The position numbers and the translations under genes were made by a program. This document shows, piece by piece, positions 1-5,434 of a stretch of 7,496 nt of DNA. The notes beneath the pieces were generated by a model, which was not told where the DNA came from, did not search any database, and saw nothing but the letters and a program-made list of their open reading frames with translations. The stretch comes from Rhodospirillaceae bacterium UBA4479. Lineage in GTDB: Bacteria > Pseudomonadota > Alphaproteobacteria > Rhodospirillales > Casp-alpha2. Where the stretch lies: NCBI GenBank assembly GCA_002389175.1, contig DGNZ01000159.1, forward strand, positions 1-7,496, read 5' to 3'. Each line of letters begins with the position of its first letter. Positions within the stretch are counted from its first letter, which is position 1.

Positions 1-807
1 GAAAACATCATTGGCGAGATCGATTTGCGTCGGGTGGATCGCCCATTTCCCCTCACAACCCAATACGGCGGCGCGTTTTGCCTGCGCGACATAGCCGTCC
101 TGGTCTTGGATATCGCCAAACGGCCCATCGATGGGGCGCAATCCGTTGGCGCGAGCGGCAACGACCATGCGTGCGATCGCATAATGCCACATATCGCCCC
201 AATGAACCGCACGCTCGCCGTCAGCCAGCGGATCGGGGAGCACATGATAATCTTCGTTAGGCCCGCCGATATTCGTTGTCCGCGCTTTGGTCGATGCCGC
301 GTAGTCGGCGACACCGAAATGCAGCGATTCGTTTCTGGGTGACGCTGCTGCGATTTCGTGGACGTTTTCCATACCAAGTGCGGTTTCGATGATCATTTCA
401 AAGCCGATCTTGTTGGTCAGCCCCTTGGCCGCTTCGATTTGGGTGACCAGCATGTCGATGGCATAGATATCGGATGCGGTGCCCGCTTTTGGTATCATGA
501 TGAGGTCTAAGTGCTGCCCCGCTTGCTCCACCACGTCGATGACATCGCGGTAGCAATAATGGGTATCGAGGCCATTGATTCGAACGGAAACGGTCTTAGA
601 AGACCAATCCAGATCGTTCAGTGCTTCGATGATGTTTTTGCGGGCCTGTTCTTTGTCGTCTGGCGCGACGGCATCTTCAAGATCAAGGAAAACCATGTCG
701 GCGCTGCTTTCTGCAGCCTTTTGCAGAAACTTTGGGCTAGATCCTGGAACGGCCAATTCGGAGCGGTTCAGGCGTGCTGGCGCTTGTTCAACAATGGTGA
801 AGCTCAT
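1..807 (-). CDS. mcl1: Malyl-CoA lyase / beta-methylmalyl-CoA lyase, N-terminal 269 residues (3' end outside window)
   Basis: This enzyme of the HpcH/HpaI aldolase (citrate lyase beta-like) family reversibly splits malyl-CoA to glyoxylate and acetyl-CoA, and beta-methylmalyl-CoA to glyoxylate and propionyl-CoA. It is cytoplasmic and serves the ethylmalonyl-CoA, 3-hydroxypropionate or serine cycles. The start reads MSFTIVEQAPARLNRSELAV, very like R. sphaeroides Mcl1. Family motifs are FLDLEDAVAPDD at 40-51, VRINGLDTHY at 75-84, IIETALGMENV at 139-149, HFGVADYAAST at 163-173, HWGDMWHYA at 202-210 and GCEGKWAIHP at 250-259. Arg76, Glu141 and Asp168 fall on the known active-site positions of that enzyme. 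The usual length is about 318 residues, so roughly 50 C-terminal residues, including the catalytic Asp near 299, lie beyond base 1. The ATG at 805-807 is preceded by GAGG about 10 nt upstream. The frame is open to the window edge with no lesion. Identity is recognised from memory, not from a search. Confidence 0.95.
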   Translation of the reverse strand, partial: MSFTIVEQAPARLNRSELAVPGSSPKFLQKAAESSADMVFLDLEDAVAPDDKEQARKNIIEALNDLDWSSKTVSVRINGLDTHYCYRDVIDVVEQAGQHLDLIMIPKAGTASDIYAIDMLVTQIEAAKGLTNKIGFEMIIETALGMENVHEIAAASPRNESLHFGVADYAASTKARTTNIGGPNEDYHVLPDPLADGERAVHWGDMWHYAIARMVVAARANGLRPIDGPFGDIQDQDGYVAQAKRAAVLGCEGKWAIHPTQIDLANDVF

Positions 808-837
808 TTTGAAAATCCTCGAACATAAATAATTTAA

Positions 838-933
838 TTATGCGCAGCAGAATGCCGAAACTTGTGCATATGCACAATGATAAATGTGTGCGCATGCACA
901 ACGACAAACTTGAGCAGATGCACAGAGGTAAAA
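838..933. repeat. Array of 24-bp tandem units with a palindromic core, operator-like, upstream of mcl1
   Basis: Units begin at 838, 862, 886 and 910, exactly 24 bp apart. The second contains a perfect 16-bp palindrome, TTGTGCATATGCACAA (862-877). The third (GTGTGCGCATGCACAA, 886-901) and fourth (TTGAGCAGATGCACAG, 910-925) are imperfect copies with the same TGTGC-N4-GCACA plan, and the first (838-853) keeps mainly the left half TTATGC. Every unit also carries AAA at unit positions 21-23. The array ends 31 nt before the mcl1 start codon, so an operator array for a transcription factor is the likely role. That role is inferred; the regulator is not identified. Confidence 0.75.
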
Positions 934-958
934 TGGCTTCTATTCAGGGAAAGCACGC

Positions 959-991
959 AAAGAAAAACGGTTGATGATGTCATCAACCGTT
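959..991 (-). terminator. Rho-independent terminator of the small membrane protein gene
   Basis: AACGGTTGATGA (966-977) and TCATCAACCGTT (980-991) form a perfect 12-bp inverted repeat around a 2-nt centre. Read on the minus strand, the hairpin runs straight into TTTTTCTTT (959-967), which gives the terminator its direction. It lies 44 nt past the stop codon of the gene at 1036-1281 and isolates that gene from mcl1 downstream. There is no T-tract on the plus side. Confidence 0.85.
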
Positions 992-1035
992 GAGTTTGGA
1001 GAGTTATTAACGTGAATCTTAAAAGTTGATCGCGA

Positions 1036-1281
1036 TCACGCGAACGATTGGAAATTCGTCTGTTGAGCATCTGTGACAGATGCTGGAGCTGAGGCTTGGC
1101 TGCGCTTTCGCTCGACTTCACGATGAACAGCATCGCGGTACAACAGCTCTTTGGCTTTTCTGCGGCGTTTCAATTCGACGCTCTCGCGGATAACCACGAA
1201 AATACAAACAATCATTCCGATGACAAATGCAGCAGTAAGTGCACCTAGTTTAATCACTTCTGCGTCGCTGAAAGCATCCAT
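1036..1281 (-). CDS. Small bitopic membrane protein, function unknown (81 aa)
   Basis: I do not recognise this protein. It begins MDAFSDAEVIKLGALTAAFV and has one hydrophobic segment at about residues 12-31. A strongly basic stretch, RESVELKRRRKAKELLYRD, follows directly, then a polar tail ending in NFQSFA. By the positive-inside rule the C-terminal part should be cytoplasmic, so it is probably a single-pass inner-membrane protein. The frame stays open upstream to 1392, but the ATG at 1279-1281 is preferred. The bases before it (GGGGAAAAGATCAAA) are purine-rich like a ribosome site, and the earlier ATG at 1333-1335 has none. The gene stands alone, diverges from the isomerase gene and ends at a clear terminator. 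Neither the promoter nor the partner can be named. A real gene is supported by the coding continuity, the terminator and the plausible topology. Confidence 0.7.
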   Translation of the reverse strand: MDAFSDAEVIKLGALTAAFVIGMIVCIFVVIRESVELKRRRKAKELLYRDAVHREVERKRSQASAPASVTDAQQTNFQSFA

Positions 1282-1481
1282 TTTGATCTTTTCCCCGTTC
1301 CCGTTACGCGTTATTGCAACGCGGCTGTTAGTCATGTGCTGGTGTGCAATTTCGATTACAATATCGACTTTCTTCCTCTGTGACCGATTCAATTGATTGC
1401 AGTTTGTTACGGAATGTTAAAAGGCCCTCGCAACGCCGTGACTTGCCCTGATATGCGTCAATGTGCTTTATCCAATGCGTT

Positions 1482-1503
1482 GTGGTGCCCACAGGGGGAC
1501 CAC
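1482..1503 (+). other. Hairpin in the presumed leader of the isomerase gene
   Basis: GTGGT (1482-1486) pairs with ACCAC (1499-1503). A CCC/GGG inner stem closes over a short ACA-containing loop after one G-G mismatch. It ends 11 nt before the Shine-Dalgarno sequence AGGAG (1515-1519) of the next gene. It has no T-tract, so it is not a terminator. A role in mRNA stability or translation is possible but unsupported. The rest of the 244-bp divergent spacer 1282-1525 must hold promoters for both flanking genes, but no box pair stands out. Confidence 0.35.
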
Positions 1504-1525
1504 GCCTAATTTACAGGAGTTTTCC

Positions 1526-2350
1526 ATGCGGTTTCGTGCGTTCGTTCCTTTCCTTGCAGCAATTGCCATTTCGACATCATCGATGTCCGTTGCCATCGCA
1601 GCAGATGATCCGGTCGTGGCTATTGTTAACGGCCATAAAATCTTGAAATCAGAACTTATGGCAGCGCGCGAGAATTTGCCTGAAGAGTACCGGCCGGTTC
1701 CGATGGAGCAGATTTTCCCGGTACTGTTGTCGAGCCTTGTCGACAGCAGATTGGTTGCGGTGGACGCGAAATCTCGGAAACTCGATAAAGAGGCGGGATA
1801 CAAAGAGCGGTTAGAGCAAATTTCTGTTCAAGTCCTTGAAAGATATGCCGTTCGCCAAGCAATCGAAGCAGCCGTCACCGACGATAAACTTCGCACCGAA
1901 TACCAAAATCGCGTTTCAGGTGGCGGAGACAAAGAAGTCAGTGCTCGTCATATTCTTGTGAAAACCAACGATGAAGCGATGGCGATCATCAAGGAACTTG
2001 ATGGCGGTGCAGACTTTGCCGAGCTTGCAAAAACCAAATCAACCGGGCCATCTGGTCCCAGAGGCGGCGACTTGGGTTATTTCGCAAAGGGCCAGATGGT
2101 GCCACAGTTTGAAACCGCCGCATTTGCGCTGGAAAAGGGTGCTTACACCAAAGAGCCCGTTCAAACGCAATTTGGTTTTCATGTCATCAAAGTTGAAGAC
2201 TCCCGCGAGACAACACCACCAACCTTCGAAGAAAGTGTGGACGAGATTCGCAACGATATGGCACAAGCCGCTGCGGCCCAATATATCGAAGGTCTTCGTG
2301 GCGCCGCCAAGATTGAGCGTTTCAATATCGATGGCTCTAAACAGAACTAA
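1526..2350 (+). CDS. Exported PpiC-type (parvulin) peptidyl-prolyl cis-trans isomerase, 274 aa
   Basis: This parvulin-family foldase should catalyse proline cis-trans isomerisation in envelope proteins. It begins with a Sec signal peptide: MRFR, a hydrophobic core to about residue 19, and a likely cut after AIAA near 26. An SurA/PrsA-like N-terminal region with VAIVNGHKILKSEL (31-44) follows. The parvulin domain spans about 138-225, with ARHILVK at 140-146, ADFAELAKTKSTGPSG at 162-177, RGGDLGYFAKGQMVPQFE at 179-196 and FGFHVIKVED at 216-225. No lipobox cysteine is seen, so a soluble periplasmic protein is expected. An earlier in-frame ATG at 1463 exists, but the ATG at 1526 follows AGGAG with a 6-nt gap and starts the signal peptide exactly, so it is chosen. 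It leads a cluster with argJ (17-nt gap) and a Nudix gene. This combination recurs in alphaproteobacteria, although the three functions are not obviously linked. Confidence 0.9.
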   Translation: MRFRAFVPFLAAIAISTSSMSVAIAADDPVVAIVNGHKILKSELMAARENLPEEYRPVPMEQIFPVLLSSLVDSRLVAVDAKSRKLDKEAGYKERLEQISVQVLERYAVRQAIEAAVTDDKLRTEYQNRVSGGGDKEVSARHILVKTNDEAMAIIKELDGGADFAELAKTKSTGPSGPRGGDLGYFAKGQMVPQFETAAFALEKGAYTKEPVQTQFGFHVIKVEDSRETTPPTFEESVDEIRNDMAQAAAAQYIEGLRGAAKIERFNIDGSKQN

Positions 2351-2367
2351 GTGAAAAACGAAACATT

Positions 2368-3597
2368 ATGGTAGATCGCTCGCCTCTGGCGCCAAAAACA
2401 TTCCCTGACATGCCGCCCATTGGCGGTGTGCAGATTTCAGTTGCCGAGACCAAACTGAAGTACAAGGGGAGACCCGATCTACTGATGATGGCCTTTGATG
2501 AGGGCACCAGTGTCGCTGGTGTGTTCACCAAATCACTATGTCCCTCTGCTCCCGTCGATTGGTGCCGACAGCATCTATCTGGTGGTGAAGCGCGCGGTTT
2601 GATCGTCAACGCGGGCAACGCCAATGCATTTACGGGACAAGCAGGTGCCGACGCGTGTGAAGCCATGGTTGCTGCCGTGGCAGATACGCTAACCTGCCGA
2701 CCCAGTCGTATTTACGCCGCATCAACAGGTGTTATCGGTGAAGTATTACCAGCAAAAGACTTAGCGCCGTTTGTGGCGTCCATGACGCCGAGCGCTGATG
2801 CCAACGCCTGGCAAGATGCGGCGACGGCGATCATGACGACGGATACATTCGCCAAAGGATCGACAAGAACAGCGGATATCAATGGGACGTCCGTATGCAT
2901 CAACGGTGTAGCCAAAGGGTCGGGCATGATTGCGCCTGATCTGGCAACGATGCTGTCCTTCATCGTGACCGATGCCAAGTTGGATAGCGACGTTCTTCAA
3001 GATATCCTGAGTGACGCCGTGGAGCGCAGTTTCAACCGGACAACCGTGGACAGCGACACGTCGACAAGTGACACCGTTATGGCATTCGCAACTGGCGCGT
3101 CAGGTTCGGATGATGTGACGGATTCAGATGACCCGGCATTGGACGCATTCAAAGACGCCATGCTGGCCGTGTGCACTGATCTTGCCATGCAGGTCGTGCG
3201 TGACGGCGAGGGCGCATCAAAGTTCATCGCCGTTCGGGTCACAGGAGCCGAAGACGACGCTGCGGCCAAACGCATTGGCTTATCGATTGCGAATTCGCCC
3301 CTGGTGAAAACCGCGATTGCAGGCGAAGACGCCAACTGGGGTCGAATCGTCATGGCGGTGGGTAAAGCGGGTGAGCGTGCCGAGCGCGATAAGCTATGTA
3401 TTCGTATCGGCGGCATCGATGTGGCCAAGGACGGGGCTGCCGTTGATGGGTTTGATGAAACACCCGTGGCCGCGCACATGAAGGGCCAGGAAATTGATAT
3501 CGAAGTCGATATCGCGCTGGGCGATGGCGACGCCACTGTGTGGACCTGCGATTTGACCCACGGATACATTTCAATCAATGCCGATTACAGATCCTGA
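2368..3597 (+). CDS. argJ: Bifunctional ornithine acetyltransferase / N-acetylglutamate synthase ArgJ, 409 aa
   Basis: ArgJ moves the acetyl group from N-acetylornithine to glutamate, recycling acetyl groups in arginine biosynthesis. Bifunctional forms also make N-acetylglutamate from acetyl-CoA. The precursor cleaves itself into alpha and beta chains before a threonine. Here the site is KGSGMIAPDLATMLSF (183-198), with Thr194 as the predicted nucleophile. The oxyanion-hole motif is STG at 119-121. Other family blocks are LIVNAGNANAFTG (78-90), SFNRTTVDSDTSTSD (221-235), SKFIAVRVTG (284-293), ANWGRIVMAVGKAG (322-335) and the C-terminal HGYISINADYRS (398-409). Length is normal and the frame intact. 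The ATG at 2368 has only a weak Shine-Dalgarno sequence, so it may depend on coupling with the isomerase gene 17 nt upstream. Sequence alone does not prove whether the enzyme is bifunctional or only an ornithine acetyltransferase. Confidence 0.96.
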   Translation: MVDRSPLAPKTFPDMPPIGGVQISVAETKLKYKGRPDLLMMAFDEGTSVAGVFTKSLCPSAPVDWCRQHLSGGEARGLIVNAGNANAFTGQAGADACEAMVAAVADTLTCRPSRIYAASTGVIGEVLPAKDLAPFVASMTPSADANAWQDAATAIMTTDTFAKGSTRTADINGTSVCINGVAKGSGMIAPDLATMLSFIVTDAKLDSDVLQDILSDAVERSFNRTTVDSDTSTSDTVMAFATGASGSDDVTDSDDPALDAFKDAMLAVCTDLAMQVVRDGEGASKFIAVRVTGAEDDAAAKRIGLSIANSPLVKTAIAGEDANWGRIVMAVGKAGERAERDKLCIRIGGIDVAKDGAAVDGFDETPVAAHMKGQEIDIEVDIALGDGDATVWTCDLTHGYISINADYRS

Positions 3598-4045
3598 TTC
3601 CGACGGCTGTTGGGGCGCACCGTTTCCTGGTAAGGACGGCGGCCCTGTCAAAACGGTTCTGGTCGCGGCCGCGGCCCTGATCGATGCAGATGGACGCGTC
3701 TTAATCGCGAAACGCCCTGCGGGTAAAACCATGGCGGGGCTGTGGGAATTCCCAGGCGGTAAGGTTGAGGTGGGCGAGTTGCCCGAAACGGCCTTGGTCC
3801 GTGAACTGGACGAAGAACTCGGCATCGACATCACCGAAACCTGCTTGGCGCCGTTTACCTTTGCCAGTCACGCCTATGATAATTTTCATTTGTTGATGCC
3901 ATTGTACCTGTGCCGGATTTGGCGCGGCCAGATGACCCCACGCGAGGGCCAGGAACTGAAATGGGTGCAACCCGTTCGGTTGGGGGACTATCCCATGCCG
4001 CCAGCGGATGTGCCGCTGGTCGCGTTGTTGCGGGATTATCTGTAA
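3578..4045 (+). CDS. mutT: MutT-type Nudix hydrolase (8-oxo-dGTP diphosphatase-like), 155 aa
   Basis: Nudix hydrolases of this type remove oxidised nucleotides such as 8-oxo-dGTP and so prevent mutations. The complete Nudix box GX5EX7REUXEEXGU is present at residues 61-83: Gly61, Glu67, then REL-DEE-LGI with Arg75, Glu76, Glu79 and Glu80 binding metal. Typical MutT context includes LIAKRPAGKTMAGLWEFPGG (42-61) and, near the end, ELKWVQPVRLGDYPMPPADV. The start is less sure. The ATG at 3578 lies inside the last 20 bases of argJ with poor ribosome-site support, and it adds about 24 residues before the normal MutT start at KTVLVAAAAL. No better ATG or GTG follows, so translational coupling to argJ seems likely. 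The symbol reflects the family; other nucleotide substrates are possible. Confidence 0.88.
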   Translation: MPITDPDSDGCWGAPFPGKDGGPVKTVLVAAAALIDADGRVLIAKRPAGKTMAGLWEFPGGKVEVGELPETALVRELDEELGIDITETCLAPFTFASHAYDNFHLLMPLYLCRIWRGQMTPREGQELKWVQPVRLGDYPMPPADVPLVALLRDYL

Positions 4046-4059
4046 GACGTAAGACGTCT
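4042..4059. repeat. 7-bp tandem duplication and small hairpin across the mutT stop
   Basis: GTAAGAC occurs twice in tandem (4042-4048 and 4049-4055) and includes the mutT TAA stop. The same bases form AGACGT-AAG-ACGTCT, a 6-bp stem at 4045-4059. There is no adjacent T-tract on either strand, so it is not convincing as a terminator for the two convergent genes, which are separated by only 22 bp. Confidence 0.5.
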
Positions 4060-4067
4060 GCGGTCAG

Positions 4068-4469
4068 CTATTCACCTGCACCGCGTTTTTCAACATCCTT
4101 TGCTGCGTTCCGAAGTTCATGGACCGCATCGTCAAAGAATGCATCAAGTTGCGCGCGCATCGGGGGTGAGAGCGCCAATAGCTTAGAGCGCGCATCGTCG
4201 GGGTTTTCTTTTTCGACAATGATGCCGCGTTCAAGCGCCGTATCGATGAACTTTGCCGCCGTCAGGGGACTTTTCACGCCCGTGATGGCACGCCCGGCAT
4301 CCGTTTTCCGGATCGGTTTTGGATTTCGCCAAAGGTGGGTCAGTAAATCCCAATAGGCGGCATCGTAAAAATCGGTGTCGCCCGCGAACACATCGACCCA
4401 TTTCATGCCGATGCGATCAATGAACTCCAGGTATCCCCGGCGTTGATCATCCGTATACGTAAGTGGCAT
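4068..4469 (-). CDS. MarR-like winged-helix transcriptional regulator, 133 aa
   Basis: The protein has the size and layout of MarR-family or related winged-helix regulators. The helical N-terminus is YTDDQRRGYLEFIDRIGMKW (5-24). YWDLLTHLWRNPKPI (39-53) is the first winged-helix segment, and VKSPLTAAKFIDTALERGII (65-84) is the probable recognition helix and turn. The wing is VEKENPDDARSKLLALSPP (85-103), matching the usual 'D-x-R-x-x-x-x-x-L-T/S' wing pattern. A C-terminal dimerisation helix runs from about 104 to 126. The ATG at 4467-4469 follows AGGGA about 8 nt upstream. A longer TTG start at 4493 is open but less likely. The ligand and targets cannot be read from sequence. MarR-family proteins often repress themselves and a divergent neighbour, and an inverted repeat at 4520-4542 lies in the right place. 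Similarity is remote and read by eye. Confidence 0.7.
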   Translation of the reverse strand: MPLTYTDDQRRGYLEFIDRIGMKWVDVFAGDTDFYDAAYWDLLTHLWRNPKPIRKTDAGRAITGVKSPLTAAKFIDTALERGIIVEKENPDDARSKLLALSPPMRAQLDAFFDDAVHELRNAAKDVEKRGAGE

Positions 4470-4519
4470 CTGTCCCGTCCCTGAAAACCGCAAAAAGCGA
4501 CATTATTCTTATCGTAAAT

Positions 4520-4542
4520 TTTGATATTAAAAATATATCAAA
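4520..4542. promoter_or_regulatory. Inverted repeat, possible operator of the winged-helix regulator
   Basis: TTTGATAT (4520-4527) and ATATCAAA (4535-4542) are perfect 8-bp arms around a 7-bp A/T centre. The repeat is 51-73 bp upstream of the regulator start codon and in the spacer shared with the divergent lipoprotein gene, a typical position for autoregulation by a MarR-type dimer. In this AT-rich DNA some palindromes arise by chance, although these arms each include one G or C. Confidence 0.45.
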
Positions 4543-4633
4543 CAAGATAATGGTCTTAAAATCATATTAAGTCAATGAAAATAAACAATTTTTCATCATA
4601 TATGTCATTTTACATTTATAATTAAAATTATAA

Positions 4634-4662
4634 TTGACTATAAATATATACATAAATATAAT
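4634..4662 (+). promoter_or_regulatory. Near-consensus sigma-70 promoter for the lipoprotein gene
   Basis: TTGACT (4634-4639) and TATAAT (4657-4662) are separated by 17 bp: five of six and six of six consensus bases at ideal spacing. Transcription should start near 4669, giving a leader of about 43 nt to the ATG at 4713. The bases just upstream are almost pure A/T and include a perfect inverted repeat TTATAATT-AA-AATTATAA (4616-4633), which could act as an UP element or protein site. The surrounding 4501-4680 is about 16% G+C by hand count, far below the flanking genes. Confidence 0.85.
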
Positions 4663-4712
4663 TATAAATACATGATGAGAAATCACACAGGCAATTGAAA
4701 CAGGAGGATGTT

Positions 4713-5252
4713 ATGAAACATTCAGTTGAAGTCACACCAAATCAGAATTCAGTTAAGCCCGTAAATCGTTTATGGATGCGCCGTCCTATGGCCGCGCTTG
4801 TGGCTGCCTTTATGGGCGTCAGCATGCTCGGCGGGTGTGTCACGGATCAGAACTCAAAACAAATCATGGGCTCCTTGGTCGGTGCCGGGCTGGGTGGTTT
4901 CGGCGGATCGAAAATCGGCTCGGGACGGGGTCAAATGGCCGCCATTGCTGTCGGAACACTCGCTGGCGGTCTTATCGGGAATTCCATCGGTGGATCGTTG
5001 GACAAGGCCGATCAGGCCTATGCCCAAAAGGCCCAATGGAATGCAGCCTCTGCGCCTATCGGGGAAACCATTGCCTGGTCAAACCCTGAAACCGGCAACA
5101 AAGGGCGCGTGACCCCGACGCGTGAAGGGCGTCATCGTTCCGGCGCGTATTGCCGAGAATACCAGACCGAAGTCATCGTCGGTGGCGAATCCCAGGTCGG
5201 TTATGGCACCGCGTGTCAGATGCCCGATGGCGATTGGAAAATTCAAAGCTAA
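4713..5252 (+). CDS. Glycine-zipper outer-membrane lipoprotein, 17 kDa surface antigen-like, 179 aa
   Basis: This is an envelope lipoprotein resembling the rickettsial 17 kDa antigen family, whose exact function is unknown. The lipobox is SMLGGC (37-42), with Cys42 the predicted lipidated residue after a hydrophobic stretch from about 27. A glycine-rich membrane-spanning zipper, IMGSLVGAGLGGFGGSKIGS (51-70) plus AIAVGTLAGGLIGNSIGG (77-94), follows. The C-terminal surface-antigen domain has ETIAWSNPETGNKGRVTPTR (118-137) and two cysteines in GAYCREYQTEV and GYGTACQMPDGDW (147 and 168). The ATG at 4713 follows a perfect AGGAGG (4702-4707) with a 5-nt gap, giving an unusually long pre-lipobox region of 41 residues. 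In-frame ATGs at codons 22 and 26 would give a more normal signal but lack ribosome sites. The gene stands alone, with strong promoter, strong ribosome site and strong terminator, so high expression is likely. Confidence 0.88.
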   Translation: MKHSVEVTPNQNSVKPVNRLWMRRPMAALVAAFMGVSMLGGCVTDQNSKQIMGSLVGAGLGGFGGSKIGSGRGQMAAIAVGTLAGGLIGNSIGGSLDKADQAYAQKAQWNAASAPIGETIAWSNPETGNKGRVTPTREGRHRSGAYCREYQTEVIVGGESQVGYGTACQMPDGDWKIQS

Positions 5253-5278
5253 TGAACGTCACATAAAAGCTGCACCAA

Positions 5279-5322
5279 GCGTCGTGTCGGCGGGGGATCC
5301 TCCGACCTTCGGCGCACGACGC
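5279..5322 (+). other. Branched hairpin in the 3' untranslated region of the lipoprotein mRNA
   Basis: GCGTCGTG (5279-5286) pairs perfectly with CACGACGC (5315-5322). Inside, TCGG-C-GG (5287-5293) can pair with CC-T-CCGA (5299-5305). Alternatively the same CCGA can pair with TCGG at 5309-5312, so two inner folds compete. No T-tract follows; the actual terminator is the next hairpin. The region contains ATCCTCC (5297-5303), an anti-Shine-Dalgarno-type segment. It could be a 3' UTR element or the body of a small RNA; no separate promoter is evident. Confidence 0.5.
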
Positions 5323-5327
5323 AAAGA

Positions 5328-5367
5328 GGGCGATCTGGCTGAAAACCGGATCGCCCATTCTTTTTTT
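5328..5367 (+). terminator. Strong rho-independent terminator of the lipoprotein gene
   Basis: GGGCGATCTGG (5328-5338) pairs with CCGGATCGCCC (5346-5356), 11 pairs with one T-G wobble, around the loop CTGAAAA. The stem is followed by ATTC and seven T residues (5361-5367). It lies 75 nt after the lipoprotein stop and before the next gene on the same strand, so the CinA-domain gene needs its own promoter. Confidence 0.93.
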
Positions 5368-5399
5368 GGGTAATATTTGCATCGATTATCAGAGCAGTT

Positions 5400-5429
5400 T
5401 TGACAGGCCCGCGTTATCCGGCCAAATTT
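5400..5429 (+). promoter_or_regulatory. Possible promoter of the CinA-domain gene
   Basis: A perfect -35 box TTGACA lies at 5400-5405. At 16-18 bp downstream there is only a poor A/T-rich -10 (CCAAATTT, 5422-5429). If used, transcription would start close to the ATG at 5435, meaning a leaderless or nearly leaderless mRNA. This would agree with the lack of any Shine-Dalgarno sequence there. The box assignment is tentative. Confidence 0.35.
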
Positions 5430-5434
5430 CGTTT

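Noticed and set aside
25..828. Plus-strand ORFs opposite malyl-CoA lyase
   Set aside because: They are antisense shadows of a strongly recognised gene; none has a ribosome site or recognisable motifs.
862..925. The 24-bp repeats as a CRISPR array
   Set aside because: Units are contiguous and diverged with no unique spacers, and no cas gene is nearby.
834..1133. Minus-strand ORF of 99 aa with an 8-residue periodic sequence (VHxHxF-like)
   Set aside because: The periodicity is just the 24-bp DNA repeat read in frame; the ORF crosses a terminator and overlaps the membrane protein gene in another frame.
2997..3578. 193-aa minus-strand ORF inside argJ
   Set aside because: Ser/Ala/Pro-rich antisense shadow caused by codon bias in argJ, with no independent support.
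5366..5434. Upstream extension of the CinA-domain protein to 5366
   Set aside because: It would start with a non-ATG codon inside the terminator T-tract and adds residues unlike the family; the ATG at 5435 fits the domain start.
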